The notes under the pieces: generated by a model
Told to the model about the DNA's origin: nothing
The model's input: only the letters and a program-made list of their open reading frames with translations
The model's database searches: none
Part shown: in pieces, positions 34,103-44,783 of the stretch
Layout of the letters: each line of letters opens with the position of its first letter
Position numbering within the stretch: the stretch's first letter is position 1
Assembly (NCBI RefSeq): GCF_040412425.1
Contig: NC_089749.1
Span: forward strand, 36,818,070 to 36,882,069
Reading direction: 5' to 3'
Source: Macrobrachium rosenbergii
Taxonomy: Eukaryota; Arthropoda; Malacostraca; Decapoda; Palaemonidae
Length of the DNA stretch: 64,000 nucleotides
Made by a program: the position numbers and the translations under genes

Positions 34103-36193
34103 ATGGAGCGGATGGGAATCTGCAGAAAGGCCTCCAGCCCGTGGGCCTCCCCCCTCCACATGGTGCAGAAACCGGACAGCTCCTGGAGACCTTGCGGTGA
34201 CTACAGACGTCTCAACATTGCAACGGAGCCCGACCACTACCCCTTGCCCAACATGCAAGACCTCACGGCCTCCTTTCACGGAGCCAAGGTATTCACTAAA
34301 TTGGACCTTCTTAAATCATACTTTCAGGTACCTGTTGCACCAGAGGATATACCAAAGACCGCCATCATCACGCCGTTCGGGTCCTACGTGTTCGCCTTCT
34401 CCACCTTCAGATTGAGGAATGCCGGGGCGACCTTCCAGCGGCTCATGGACAGCATCCTCGGGGACCTGAAATTCTGCGTCTGCTACGTTGATGACATCCT
34501 CATATTTTCCAGGTCTCACAGTGAACACCAACAGCACATCCGGGCAGTCCTGTGGCGCCTCCAGGAGAATGGCCTCGTCGTCCGTTTTGACAAGTGCACC
34601 TTCGGCGTCCAGAAAGCAGACTTCCTGGGCCACGAGGTATCTCCGGCAGGCATCTGCCCACTCACATCAAAAGTAGCAGCCGTAACCAGGTTCCCAACGC
34701 CCACCTCTGTCAAGGCCGTCCAGGAATTCCTGGGGATGGTGAACTTCTACAGGCGGTTCATCCCCGGGATCGCACACACCACGGCCCCCCTGATGGAAGT
34801 TCTCAAAGGCCAACCAAAGTCCTTGTCTTCGGGACCCAGCCAGCAGCAGGCCTTCTCCCTGACGAATGCCGCCCTCGCCGAGGCAACCGCCTTGGCACAC
34901 CAAGATCCCAAGGCCCCTCTCCAGCTAACAACGGATGCCAGTAACGTCGCCTGTGGTGCTGTCCTGGAGCAGGTCATCAACGGCGCCCCCCAGCCCATCG
35001 CCTTCTTCAGCAAGAAATTCAATCCCGCAGAGACCCACTACAGCACCTTCGACAGGGAACTCTGCACGATGTACTGCACAGTCCGGCACTTCAAGTTCCT
35101 CCTGGAGGGGACACCCTTCACAATCTTCACGGACCACCAGCCATTGGTTCACGCCTTCACTAAGCAGGTGGACGCATGGTCTTCCAGGCAGCAGCGCCAC
35201 CTCTCAGCCATAGCCGAATTCACCTGCTCCGTCAGGTACCTCCCTGGCAGGAAAAATACTGTAGCAGACGCCCTCTCCAGAGTTGAGTTGAACGCAGTAA
35301 ACTACCAAGACCTCGCCAGAGAACGGGCCGCTGACCCAGAAACCCCAGCCTACCGCACCGCCATCACGTCCCTTAAGTGGCGGGACGTGACCCTCGCCCC
35401 CAGAGGCCCAAGTCTCCTCTGCGACATCAGTACGGGTCAGCCCCGCCCCTTGGTTCCAGCCTCACACTGCAGCCAGGTATTCGACATAATTCACGGCCTC
35501 TCGCATCCCTCTGGCAGAACTACGGCCAAGCTGCTCTCAAAAAAGTTTGTCTGGCATGGGGTACAGAAGGACGTCACGTCCTGGGCGAAACAGTGCCTGC
35601 AGTGCCAAACCAGCAAGGTGGGACATCACACGCAGTCCGGGGTAGGCGAGTTCCTGCAGCCAGAGCGCTGCTTCGGCCACATTCATGTCGACGTCGTCGG
35701 GCCCCTTCCCCCATCAGGCGGGTCCAGATACCTCCTGACGGTGGTAGACCGTTCGACAAGGTGGACCGAAGCCACACCTATGCAAGAAGCCACCGCCAGT
35801 GCGCGTGCTGAGGCCCTGCTTTCCAGTTGGGTTAGCCGCTTCGGCGTCCCGGACCACATCACAACAGACAGGGGCCCTGCCTTCCTGTCCGAATTGTGGT
35901 CCGCCCTGGCTCAACTACTGGGGACCACGCATCACACCACCACGGCGTACAACCCGGCGGCCAACGGCCTGGTCGAACGGTTCCACAGGTCCCTAAAAGC
36001 GTCCCTCATGGCCCGCTGCACCGCCGAGGACTGGAAACATCAGCTGCCGTGGGTCCTCCTCAGGTTTGAGAACCGCCCCCAGAGCCGACGGCACCCCGTC
36101 CGCAGCCGAAAAAACCTACGGGGAACCCCTTGTGGTACCGGGCGAGCTTGTGACAGAAGATCGCCACACCCCCTCACTGCAGAGGCTCCGTGA
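34103..36193 (+). CDS. Element A pol: RT, RNase H and integrase core
   Basis: A single 696-codon frame runs from the RT fingers to the integrase core. RT landmarks are ASPLHMVQKPDSSWRPCGDY, KVFTKLDLLKSYFQVP and the catalytic Y128-V-D-D131. RNase H follows with LTTDASNVACGAVL, DRELCTMY and FTDHQPLVHAF. The integrase has an H-H-C-C zinc region (HPSGRTTAKLL...CLQCQ) and the triad D530 (HVDVVG), D589 (TTDRGPAF) and E625 (GLVERFHR), with exactly 35 residues between the last two. Three methionines start the open frame, but it is translated as part of a gag-pol product, so the start shown is not biological. The frame ends abnormally because of an extra A at about 36062. Confidence 0.88.
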   Translation: MERMGICRKASSPWASPLHMVQKPDSSWRPCGDYRRLNIATEPDHYPLPNMQDLTASFHGAKVFTKLDLLKSYFQVPVAPEDIPKTAIITPFGSYVFAFSTFRLRNAGATFQRLMDSILGDLKFCVCYVDDILIFSRSHSEHQQHIRAVLWRLQENGLVVRFDKCTFGVQKADFLGHEVSPAGICPLTSKVAAVTRFPTPTSVKAVQEFLGMVNFYRRFIPGIAHTTAPLMEVLKGQPKSLSSGPSQQQAFSLTNAALAEATALAHQDPKAPLQLTTDASNVACGAVLEQVINGAPQPIAFFSKKFNPAETHYSTFDRELCTMYCTVRHFKFLLEGTPFTIFTDHQPLVHAFTKQVDAWSSRQQRHLSAIAEFTCSVRYLPGRKNTVADALSRVELNAVNYQDLARERAADPETPAYRTAITSLKWRDVTLAPRGPSLLCDISTGQPRPLVPASHCSQVFDIIHGLSHPSGRTTAKLLSKKFVWHGVQKDVTSWAKQCLQCQTSKVGHHTQSGVGEFLQPERCFGHIHVDVVGPLPPSGGSRYLLTVVDRSTRWTEATPMQEATASARAEALLSSWVSRFGVPDHITTDRGPAFLSELWSALAQLLGTTHHTTTAYNPAANGLVERFHRSLKASLMARCTAEDWKHQLPWVLLRFENRPQSRRHPVRSRKNLRGTPCGTGRACDRRSPHPLTAEAP

Positions 36194-36638
36194 TGTGGCA
36201 GGCAAGTTTGCCCCTTGCAAGCGCAAGTACACCGGCAGGTCGGCCACCTTCACACCGCCAGAGCTGTCATCTGCCACCCACGTCTTCATCAGAGTCGACG
36301 CCGTCCGCCCGCCACTGACCAGGCCCTACAGGGGCCTCTTCCGCGTGCTGGAGTGGAACAGCAAGGCGTTCCTGCTGCCACTCCCTGGGAGGAACGACTG
36401 GGTTTCAATAGACCGCTTAAAGCCCGCCTTCCTGCAGGAGAGCACCGGCGTCACCGCAGCACCTTCCCTGCCCAGCCGCCCTTCGCCATGCCCAGGCCCC
36501 CGCAAATGGCGGGCGCGCGGCCGTCCCAGGAAGGTCCTGCCCGCACCAGCAACCCAGCACCCTCATGCGTGGGTGGCCCCTCCGTTGTCTTCGAGAAGCC
36601 GTGGTACCCTTCAGCACCCCAGCAGATACACAGAGTAG
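36063..36638 (+). CDS. Element A integrase C-terminal domain (shifted frame)
   Basis: Immediately after the extra A at about 36062, the +1 frame continues GLRTAPRADGTPSAAEKTYG, PLVVPGEL, FAPCKRKYTGRSATF, VFIRVDAVRPPLTRPYRG and GRNDWVSIDRLKPAFL. This is the integrase C-terminal DNA-binding region (the chromodomain-less GPY/F type: R-P-Y-x-G-L-F). The protein ends in a Pro/Arg-rich tail at 36638, 34 nt before the 3' LTR. With the insertion, the C-terminus is separated from the catalytic core. Confidence 0.82.
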   Translation, partial: GLRTAPRADGTPSAAEKTYGEPLVVPGELVTEDRHTPSLQRLRDVAGKFAPCKRKYTGRSATFTPPELSSATHVFIRVDAVRPPLTRPYRGLFRVLEWNSKAFLLPLPGRNDWVSIDRLKPAFLQESTGVTAAPSLPSRPSPCPGPRKWRARGRPRKVLPAPATQHPHAWVAPPLSSRSRGTLQHPSRYTE

Positions 36639-36672
36639 TCAGACATGTCCCACGTCTTTGGGGGGGAGTATT

Positions 36673-37099
36673 TGTAAAGTCACCACATCGACGTCAGCAG
36701 AGTGCTTCGAAGGTGTCATTAATTAAGTCTCCGCTGAGCAAGTTTTCTTTGGTGACTTCCCGCTTTCTTCACACTCAATTCGTCACGCCTAACGTGCCAG
36801 GTCACGCATTTTCTACCATTTCAACTTTATATGTATTTGTCCAACTGTCATTAATCATGTATCGTATGTTTCTTTATTCGCAGGCATCAAGACTGTATCC
36901 ATATTGAAGCTCTATACGTTTTTGTATTGTAAATTGTACTTGTTCGCCGTATATTATTGTTAATTGTTTTTGACCTCAGGTCACGCCCAATGTCATTGTC
37001 TTCCACGGTTCGCCGCCAGTCGGCCGCTATATAAACTGCCTGAATCTGTAATAAACCAGCAGTAACTTTTACCTGCTCGTTTCTTTTGCACCTCTTACA
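36673..37099 (+). repeat. Element A 3' LTR, 427 bp
   Basis: It has the same length and layout as the 5' LTR, starting TGTAAAGTCACCACATCGAC and ending CACCTCTTACA. A G-rich polypurine tract lies directly upstream at about 36660-36668. Confidence 0.92.
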
Positions 37100-37941
37100 G
37101 GGGGACCCGTTGGGAATCCAGGGTTCTGGGTGGGGTAAATAACTTGGGAAAAGGTTTGGGCACCTTACTGTTGTGTTTCCTGTTACATATGCCATTTGGA
37201 ACACAAAAAACCAGCGTAAAAAAAGGCCGAATAAATGGACAACGGGAGCTGTTCCAAAGGCACTTTTCACACGTGTCGATTTACAGGGGAGCTTTCGGTT
37301 CACCCAATGCCCCTAACTTAGAGAAAAGTTGGCGGGTGTTTTGGGGGGTGGGCGTACTAAACCAATCACGTTGTAATATTACCCCAAATTACATTTCACC
37401 AGGGTGGAGAATTTGGGGGATACATGCACTCAGTTACGTGTATTCCTTTTTCTCAACTGTTTTATGACCGTTTCCTATCCGTTGTGGCTTGTGCCTGTAA
37501 CCTTCTTCTAGTACTTTTCAGTTCACATATATATTGACGTCTCCTCGCAACATGATTTTACCTTAAATAACTTACGAAACTACCTTATATATGTCGGCAG
37601 ACAACTGAAGCATGTATATGGGGTAGGAGGAGAAGGGTCTTTAGGACGTTTCGCTACCACTTTCTCTCAGTGAGTTGACAGAAACCTTTCTTTTTATAAT
37701 TTTTGTAAGTCTTGTGGCTGGCGCGTGCAGCGCAACATTACCGCTTGCCAGAGCATACGAGCTTGCAAGATTATTCTAAAAATGCAGATAAGGCACGCAG
37801 CACTGTTCTGCCACCCCCAGCACTGGAAGCCGAAATACAATTTTACCACCCCCCCCTTCCATCCTTCCTACCCTGCTCTGCATGGTCCACCGGTAGACCG
37901 GCCTCCCATAGTTCACTGACACTCACTCACCTGGTAGCACG
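37100..37941. other. Unassigned region upstream of the transposase gene
   Basis: It starts with the right half of the duplication split by element A. The rest shows no gene or promoter motif that I can support. A C-rich tract sits at 37848-37860. Confidence 0.4.
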
Positions 37942-39153
37942 ATGGCTGACTGCAACCCTGGAACCTCTCGCCCCTCCGAGCCGGTTGACTGCAACCCTGG
38001 ATCCTCTCGCAACTCCGAGCCTGTTACTAGAGGGAATTTGCCCAGAACATGTGTTAACTGTTACCTGAGCTACAAGGACTTCTCGGTATATTACTTGGGC
38101 AATTATGAACGGCTCATACAGTTTTGCCAGGACCACGGTCTTTTGCGGAAACAGGCCTTTTGCCCTCACTGTGGCAAGGAGTGCAGGCTTGACCTGCAAA
38201 AGAAGGCATTCAGGTAAGTTGGTTACAACTTACTTTTTGATTTTTATACCTAACAGCAATGCAGTTTTCAAATCTAAAGTTGGCTAAACAATTCCTTAAA
38301 CAGCTATACCGTACTATTAGCTATGTATGTTCACAATATTTTCAAGTTTTGAGGGTTGTAACGAGTCATTTGCTTTCTTCTTTTAATTTCAGGTGCGACA
38401 GGTCGTATGCCCCAAGCCATAAGAAAGCGAAGAAGAGGTGAGCTACTATCTGTCGCTGTTTAAGGGCACATGGTTTTCTGGGTCCCTCGTGGATGTTGAG
38501 ACTGTCCTCTTCTTTTGTTACATATATGTTAGTGATTTTTTTAATTACAGGATTGTGAGGACAGAACTAGGTTTAAGTGACGTAGCTATTAATGACTGGT
38601 CCAGCTACTCTAGAGAAGTAAGTTTTTTTTAGGTTTTATTTTTTCAGTGGTTGGTTGTATTATCATCCTTTAGTTACTTCCCTAACCAATTTTTTCATTT
38701 CAGGTCCTAGTACATTGGTGTATCCGGCAGAACAAACAAATAGGTGGTCCCGGTACAACTGTCGAGATTGACGAAGCGAAGTTTGGCAAGCGAAAGTACA
38801 ACGTAGGCAGGGTTGTCGAAGGCCAGTGGGTTTTTGGCGGTGTCTGCAGGCAGACCAGGGAATTTTTCGTGGTGCCTGTTGACAACAGGAGCAGCGCGAC
38901 TTTGCTTGCCGTCATCAAGGACCACATTGTACTGGGGACCACTGTTGTTTCTGATTGCTGGAAAGCTTATGATTGCTTGAAGGACGAAGGCTACGTTCAC
39001 TTAACCGTCAACCACTCCATGAACTTTGTGGACCCAGTAACCGGTGCCCATACAAACACTATTGAGAGGAGGTGGAGGGAACTTCGTGAGACGACGCCTA
39101 GATACGGCCGTAGGAGGTACAACTTCGTCGGATACTTGGCCGTAGCCGCGTAG
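37942..39153 (+). CDS. ISXO2/Merlin-like DDE transposase, four exons
   Basis: Exons are 37942-38213, 38393-38437, 38551-38617 and 38704-39153. Each intron starts GT and ends AG (GTAAGT/TTTCAG, GTGAGC/TTACAG, GTAAGT/TTTCAG), and the reading phase is preserved. The product is about 277 residues. The N-terminus has paired cysteines (C-V-N-C; C-P-H-C-G-K-E-C), a zinc-ribbon as in IS1595/ISXO2 transposases. The catalytic domain shows GGPGTTVEIDEAKFGKRKY, EGQWVFGG, VVSDCWKAYD, HLTVNHSMNFVDP and GAHTNTIERRWRE, so D, D and E are all present. These enzymes cut and paste IS1016/Merlin-type DNA elements. A final exon frame ends early at 39153 after a repeated GTAGCCGC; the homologous tail (FKIHFEDPKTRLHAF) continues in another frame to 39241. 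No terminal repeats were found, so domestication is possible but unproven. Confidence 0.8.
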
Positions 39154-39243
39154 CGTACTTCAAAATTCATTTTGAAGACCCAAAGACGAGGTTGCACGCA
39201 TTCGTAAAGGCAGCGGCTGAGTTGTACCCTCCACCCCTTTAAG
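39154..39243 (+). pseudogene. Out-of-frame C-terminal tail of the ISXO2-like transposase
   Basis: In the frame shifted from exon 4, VAYFKIHFEDPKTRLHAF and ELYPPPL follow and end in TAA at 39241-39243. The break is explained by an 8-nt tandem duplication (GTAGCCGC before GTAGCG) at about 39140-39149. Without it the tail would join. An alternative explanation is a sequencing or assembly error. Confidence 0.6.
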
Positions 39244-39540
39244 GTAAGGTTCCTAAACCATTCTTTATTATTAGTTAGGTCAACTGTGTTTTGGTGTTAC
39301 TGAGTTATAGTGTTTTCTATATGGAAGTGTGTTTTTGGGTAACTGTTATTTACCGCTACGTCTTTACGTAAGTCCTACGTCACTTTACCAACTCGTACTT
39401 TCTGTGCAGTACAGTAACCCCATCTTCCCCCCCCCTCCCCTGGTGAACATATGGCTCCCTAGTGGTTACGTAATCCAAGATGGCGGCGTTGTTTACCTGT
39501 TAAGTTTCTTCACCCTGGTCGCAAGCAATGAATAATATCC
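39244..39540. other. Unassigned noncoding DNA
   Basis: No gene is seen. A short C-rich tract lies at about 39427-39440. Confidence 0.4.
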
Positions 39541-39824
39541 AGTTGAGCTAGGCTATGGTAATTGACGTTTTTCTGTGTTGTTTTGCTTGCTTTACATGAG
39601 TTTAGGGCAACATTTGCTGGTAGGCCGCTGCTAAGCTGTAATTTACCCTTGAGCTGTATGCAACCCACACTACAGATGTGCAGTTTTCAAGGGTCAATTA
39701 CATTTTAGTTACAGCCGACCGCCAAAATTTTATTTTAAATTCTTGTTCAGCACGTCAAACAACATAGGAAAACGTCAATTGCCATAGGCTAGCTCACTAC
39801 GGACAGCCGGCTTAGAATTACCTA
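39541..39824. mobile_element. Palindromic MITE of the GGTAGATCTAAGCC family
   Basis: The left arm (GAGCTAGGCTATGGTAATTG, ACGTTTTTCTGTGTTGTTTT) and the right arm (AACATAGGAAAACGTCAATT, GCCATAGGCTAGCTCAC) are reverse complements. The right end continues through CCGGCTTAGAATTACCT. It folds as one large hairpin of about 280 bp. Half copies lie at 11850-12010 and 31741-31890. Confidence 0.7.
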
Positions 39825-40251
39825 TTGATCTTATTTAATTTCTGGATGATATTTTGGCGATGGCCATGCACTCAGTTGACAAGCAATACCATACATAGTT
39901 TTCTAAATTCAAATTGATCAACGCTGTGTGAGAATTTTATAACAGGCTGAAATGAGTAGCCTACATCCACACAGACATAAAACTCTCTGGATTTACCGAA
40001 AATATTTACTTTTCATTAAATGATATCTGATGATTTATTATATAATATAATCTTGTAAATTCTTGTAATTAACTAAATTTTAATTGTTCAAGTATTTTTT
40101 TTTAGCTTTTCATAGGAATTCATATCGGATATCACTGGCATTAATTACATTATATTTTCATAAGCCTGATATTTGAAAAAATCTCCATCACTTTCATAAC
40201 ACTGATACATTCAGTCAATGAAAGAATGCCAAGTTGCTTGCAATGAATGTT

Positions 40252-40300
<49 letters not shown>

Positions 40301-41265
40301 ATGCGCACCGTAAGAACAGCGGCCACTAGTTTTTCTTTTTAGCGCAGCTACTGCCAAACTGCGAATCTCCTCAGAGAGAAATATTACGATCTTTGTGTGC
40401 TGTATAAAGTACATATTTTGTATAGGTTTAGGTTGAAAAGATAAAAGAAAACACATTTTTTTCCCTTGAGCTTCCTTACAATGAAGAATACTCTGGGAGA
40501 TTATACGTTTGAAAACAGTGTTAAAATGTTTTGATACTTTTGGCCTAGGCAGCATAGGTACTGTAATTTCCGCACTGTTTTCAGGGGGCAAAGGTGAACG
40601 TGGATATTTGGTGGGTGGCAAACCTATTTAGCCTACATGGCATATGCGGATGTGTCATTGTTCAGTTCTCTGGCCTCCACATACATCAGGTATGATAGGC
40701 GTGACTGCAAAAGCCATTTGCTTGAGGTTAGTGCCAGAGATTATCCTGAGCCCTTCTCGCAGATTCCTGTTGGTACTTTGATCCCTCACGGGGGATTCCA
40801 GAATTCCCTCATCGGCAATAAATGCAAGAGGAAAGTGGAAACGATAATGATATTTGAAGGTTCCGGAATCCCCTGTCATAAATCAGACTGGGAATAGGGA
40901 TATGTCAGGACTCGGGGTAATCCCACTGTCCCCTTCTGAAGTAAGTGTTGCAGTGGTCAAGCCCACCGAAGTCGATGCAGGTGGGCAACAGCGAGAGCGG
41001 AAAACAAGGAGCCATTTCTTTCAAAAGAACACCTGCATCTCAAATACAACCCAAGTGGTCTGTCATGTAGATAATCAAAAGCAGTCGAGATTATAGAATA
41101 TTGTTATTAAAAATATGTTCTGTTGTGTGATCACCGTTTTTATCGGCCATTCAATCTTTATATATACTGTATATACATACACATACACACACACCTTTAC
41201 CTATATATCAGTAAATATTTGAATAATATATATATATACACATGTATATATTATATAATATATAT
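39825..41265. other. Unassigned noncoding DNA with a (GT)n(GA)n tract
   Basis: (GT)n followed by (GA)n lies at 40250-40300. No gene is recognised. The open frames at 40211-40621 and 40637-40897 have no identifiable domain. Confidence 0.4.
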
Positions 41266-41586
41266 TGTGAAGGTTCAAGAAGACAGGTCTGGGTATGACT
41301 GATTTATTTCTCGGAAACCAAGTATACATTGAGGAATGTGGATGGAAAGGAAGTGACCGACCTGCGGATTCCCATGTCACGCATTTGGGCAAGAATTTGC
41401 GTTTGTTAAATGACTTATAGGTGAGAATAATTTGCGTTACAATAAATGTACAAAGTAGTTACATACATCGGAGGAAAGGCCGGATAATAATGCGTATTGA
41501 GAGATACATAAAAAATATGAAATAATAATGGGTAATATACATGGCGGGATTAATGCAGAAATGGAGAGGCGTTTGACACCTTTACA
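41266..41586 (-). repeat. Element B 3' LTR, 321 bp
   Basis: On the minus strand it starts TGTAAAGGTGTCAAACGCC and ends GAACCTTCACA. It is the same length as its partner at 45893-46213. Confidence 0.9.
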
Positions 41587-41625
41587 AGTACTCCCCCCCC
41601 ACAAAGACAATGATTACAGAGATAA

Positions 41626-42640
41626 TTATTGAATGACATGAACATTAATCACAGAGGTGCTGAGGGAGCAGGAGGCGACCCCTTCTCTTCGAGAACTGTG
41701 GGCGAGGGGAAACATCAACTGCTGGATCTGCCACAGCGCGGCCTCTGGGGCGCCCATGGCCCCTCCGTGGGGCGGAGGGTATGTCTGCGGGCATGTTTGA
41801 GGGGGGACCCTGGGACGTCTGCCTGCCTCCTCCCGGATTTCCCTGTCCAAAAGAAATGCTGGTTTTAGCCTGTCAATGGAAACCCAATCCTCCTGGCCGT
41901 GGACGTCGATAAGATACGCCTTGGTGGTCCTGTTGATGACTCGGTTAGGGCCCCCAATAGGGCCTGGGCAAGGGTAGTCGACGGGCGTCTATCCTGACAG
42001 AGACATAGGTGCAGGAATCCAGGCCGGCCGGGCTGTAGGTGTTGTTCTGTATGTGAAGGTCTTATGACAGGGTGCGAACTTCTGTGCTAGTTCTCTCAAC
42101 CTCGGGAGGAGGGTGTCTGTGCCATTGGCTGACGGCGGAAATAATTCCCACGGGATAGCTAGCGTTTCTCCGTATACTTTTTCTGCGGGGGATACTTCAC
42201 CATCTGCTCTCGGTGAGGTGCAGAGACCCAGCAGGACCCACGAAAATTGGGCCCTCCAGTTTTCGTTGGTGCAACGTGCCATTAGAGCTTCCTTCAGTGA
42301 GTGGTGTGCCCTCTCTACCAAGCTGTTTGCTGCAGCAGGGTTGTAAGCTGTTGTGCTGTGAAGTGTCGTATACCCATCAGGGATGCCAGGGAGACCCAAA
42401 GTTCTGACAGGAATGCTGAGCCTCTGTCCATAGTAACTGTCTGGCACCCCAAAGCAGCTGATGCAACTGGAGAGGAGGGCTTGTGCGCAGGATGCTGTTG
42501 ATGCCTCCTCCATAGGTGTCACCTCTGGCCAGCGATTGGAGCGGTCTGTGATTGTTAGGAGGTAGCTGGTGCCCCCAGACTGTGGTAGAGGCCATACGAC
42601 ATCTACATGGATGTGGCCGAAGCGCCGACAAGGTTGAGGG
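41626..42640 (-). pseudogene. Element B integrase, frameshifted
   Basis: In one minus frame, TPMEEASTASCAQALLSSCI and GVPDS are followed by loss of frame, while the adjacent frame gives TVTMDRGSAFLSELW (second catalytic D). The first frame resumes with STTAYNPAAANSLVERAHHS, which carries the E of the triad. It then reads SPRADGEVSPAEKVYGETLA and FAPCHKTFTYR. The C-terminal GPY-like segment and DWVSIDRLKPAFL-type end lie at about 41850-41990 in other frames, and the last piece ends at 41626. At least three shifts separate the parts. Confidence 0.7.
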
Positions 42641-42643
42641 AAA

Positions 42644-43741
42644 TCACCAGTGCCTGATTCTGCATGCCTTGTGACCTTGCTGGTTCAGCACGGGATACAG
42701 CTCCTCACCCACTGGCGGGTGTCCTTCCTGATGCCGTCCCACACGAACTTTTCTGTCATCAGGCATACCATTGTATGCCCTGATGGATGGGAGAGGTCGT
42801 GAATGATGTCGAATGTCTGCTTCCTCATCGAGGCGGGGACCAGAGGGCAGGGGCAGCTGGTGCTCGTGTAGCAGAGAAGCGTTGCGCCCGAACTGCCCAA
42901 GAGCACGTCCTCCCACTTGAGTGCCGTCAGTGCCGTCCTGTAGGCTGGTGTTTCCAGGTCTGCTGCTTGCTCCCTTGCCAGGTCTTTGTAGTGTATGCCA
43001 GGGTGCAGGGAATTGATTTGCATCCTTGACAGGGCGTAGGTGATGGTACAACCAAACTCAGAGATGGCGGCCAAGTGCCGCTGCTGCCTCACTGACCACG
43101 CGTTGTCTGCCTTCGTATGTGTTCACCAGGGGCTTGTGGTCCATGAGGATGGTGAATGGAGTGCCGTCCAGCAGATATTTGAAGTGCCGCACAGCCTGGT
43201 AGATTGCCAGCAGCTCTCTATCGAAGGCACTGTAGCAGGTCTCTGCTGGCGACATCTTGCAATTGAAGAAGGCTAGAGGCCGGGGGGTGCCTCTGACTAC
43301 TTGCTTGAGCACTGCTCCGTAGGCAATGTTGCTGGCGTCGGTGGTGAGTCTCAGGGAAGCAGTGGGGTTATGATGCATTAAGGTGGTGGTACTTGTGAGG
43401 GCTGTCTTGTCTCCTCGAATGCCTGCTGTTGTGGAGCGCCCCACGTCAGTGTTTTTGGCTTGCCCTTCAGGACTCTGGTCAGGGGATACATGTTGCGGGC
43501 GATACCTGGGATGAATCGGCGATAGTAGTTTACCATGCCAAGGAACTCTTGAAGGGTCTTGATTGTCTGCGGTGTCTGGAACTTTTTTATTGCTTTCACC
43601 TTGGAGGCCATGGGGCGTACTCCTGCTGGGGAGATCTTGTGTCTGAGGAAGTCTATTTTTTCTGCCATGAATGTGCATTTGTCGAACCTGACGACTAATC
43701 CGTTCTCCTGCAGGCGCTTCAGGACCGCGCGGATGTGGCAA
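42644..43741 (-). pseudogene. Element B RNase H and integrase zinc region, frameshifted
   Basis: Minus frames give SLRLTTDASNIAYGAVLKQV, FFNCKMSPAETCYSAFDREL, LDGTPFTILMDHKPLVNTY (RNase H), then, after a shift at about 43090, RQQRHLAAISEFGCTITYAL and SHPSGHTMVCLMTEKFVWDG ending in WVRSCIPC (integrase H-H-C-C). All domains match element A in order, with lower similarity. Confidence 0.75.
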
Positions 43742-44097
43742 AGGTGTTCCTCTGGGAACCTGGAGAAGATAAGGATGTCGTCTACGTAACAGATGCAGGA
43801 GGGCAGGTCCCCCAGGATGGTGTTCATCAGATGCTGGAATGTGGCCCCTGCGATCCTGAGGCAGAAGGTGAAGTAGGAGAAGGTGTACGTCCCAAACGGT
43901 GTGATGTTGGCTGTCTTTGGGACATCGTCAGGATGCACAGGAACCTGAAAGTATGATTTTAGCAAGTCCATCGTCGTGAAGACCTTGGCCCCGTGAAGGG
44001 TGCTTGTTAGGTCTTGCATGTTTGGCAGTGGGTACTGGTCTGGCATGGTGACTAAGTTCAAGTTGACAGTAGTCTCCGCAGGGCCTCCAGGAACCAT
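43378..44097 (-). pseudogene. Element B reverse transcriptase
   Basis: This 239-codon stretch runs from the end of the fingers to the connection domain: DQYPLPNMQDLTSTLHGAKV, FTTMDLLKSYFQVPV, SCICYVDDILIFSRF (YVDD intact), RFDKCTFMAEKIDFL, VNYYRRFIPGIA. The upstream finger segment is in two other frames at 44058-44379, and the downstream RNase H is in another. The fragment is open, but the enzyme is not. Confidence 0.82.
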
Positions 44098-44400
44098 GTG
44101 ACTTCTTTACCATATGCAGGGGAGACCCCCACGGGCTCGGTGCTTTGGTACAGACGCCCATCCATTTCGGTGAAGGCCCGTTTGGCATCTTGTAGTTTTT
44201 GGGGGGGCACGCGTTGGAACCTGGCATGAATTGGGGTGGCCTGTTGTAGTGATGTGGTGGTAGATGCTGTGCTTGGCACCAGCCCCCGGCAACTGGTGGA
44301 GTTCTGGTTTAAAAACCTCCGGGAACTCCTGGAGAAGGGTGGTGTAATTGTTTGAGTCGGTGAAGCAGATGGCAGGCATCCCCAGTCCAGTGGAGAGTGG

Positions 44401-44783
44401 TCAGGAGTGGCAGGTTCCAGTGTTGGGGGGTGTTGCCTGCCATCGTCGACCAGGAGTCTGTGGTGTCTCAGGAAATTGGTGCCCGGGGGTTGGGGGGGAA
44501 CTTGACCTCTGCAATGACAAAAGGCCAGTGATACCTGTGGCCCAAGGTGGAGATTGTGCGGGTTGTTCCATAGCAGTGGATGGGGGTTCCGTTTGTGGTG
44601 ACCAGGGAGGTTGTGGAGTCAGCTGTTCGGGTGTAGTCCTCCCCCAACGGCGGGAACACTGACTGCATTGCGCCATGTCAACCAGCAGGCGCCGCTTTGA
44701 TATATCGTCTCTGATGAAGAAACCTGCTGGTTGTGAGTCATTGTACTTTGTGGCCACTGCTGTTACTTGTGGCCGCCCTTCTT
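44401..44783 (-). pseudogene. Element B protease, frameshifted in the active site
   Basis: The -1 frame after the slippery site reads QPAGFFIRDDISKRRLLVDM and then loses frame exactly at the D-T-G position. The adjacent frame continues MQSVFPPLGEDYTRTADST, IHCYGTTRTISTLGHRY and FVIAEVKFP. One nucleotide appears to be missing in the Thr codon of DTG. The order agrees with element C, where DTG is intact. Confidence 0.7.

Larger units (their letters stand above)
31968..37099 (+). mobile_element. Element A: complete CsRn1-type Ty3/gypsy retrotransposon
   Basis: This 5132-bp element has two 427-bp LTRs, a tRNA-Trp-type PBS, a leader, gag, a pol region (protease, RT, RNase H, integrase) and a polypurine tract (GGGGGGGAG, about 36660-36668). 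GGGG flanks both ends (31964-31967 and 37100-37103), compatible with a 4-bp target duplication. CsRn1-clade features are the tRNA-Trp PBS and the C-x2-H-x9-C-x3-C gag knuckle. No env is present. By hand alignment the LTRs differ at about 28 of 427 positions. Only a few lesions occur: an ETG protease, disruption between protease and RT, and a 1-nt insertion at about 36062. It is the youngest-looking LTR element in the window. Confidence 0.9.
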
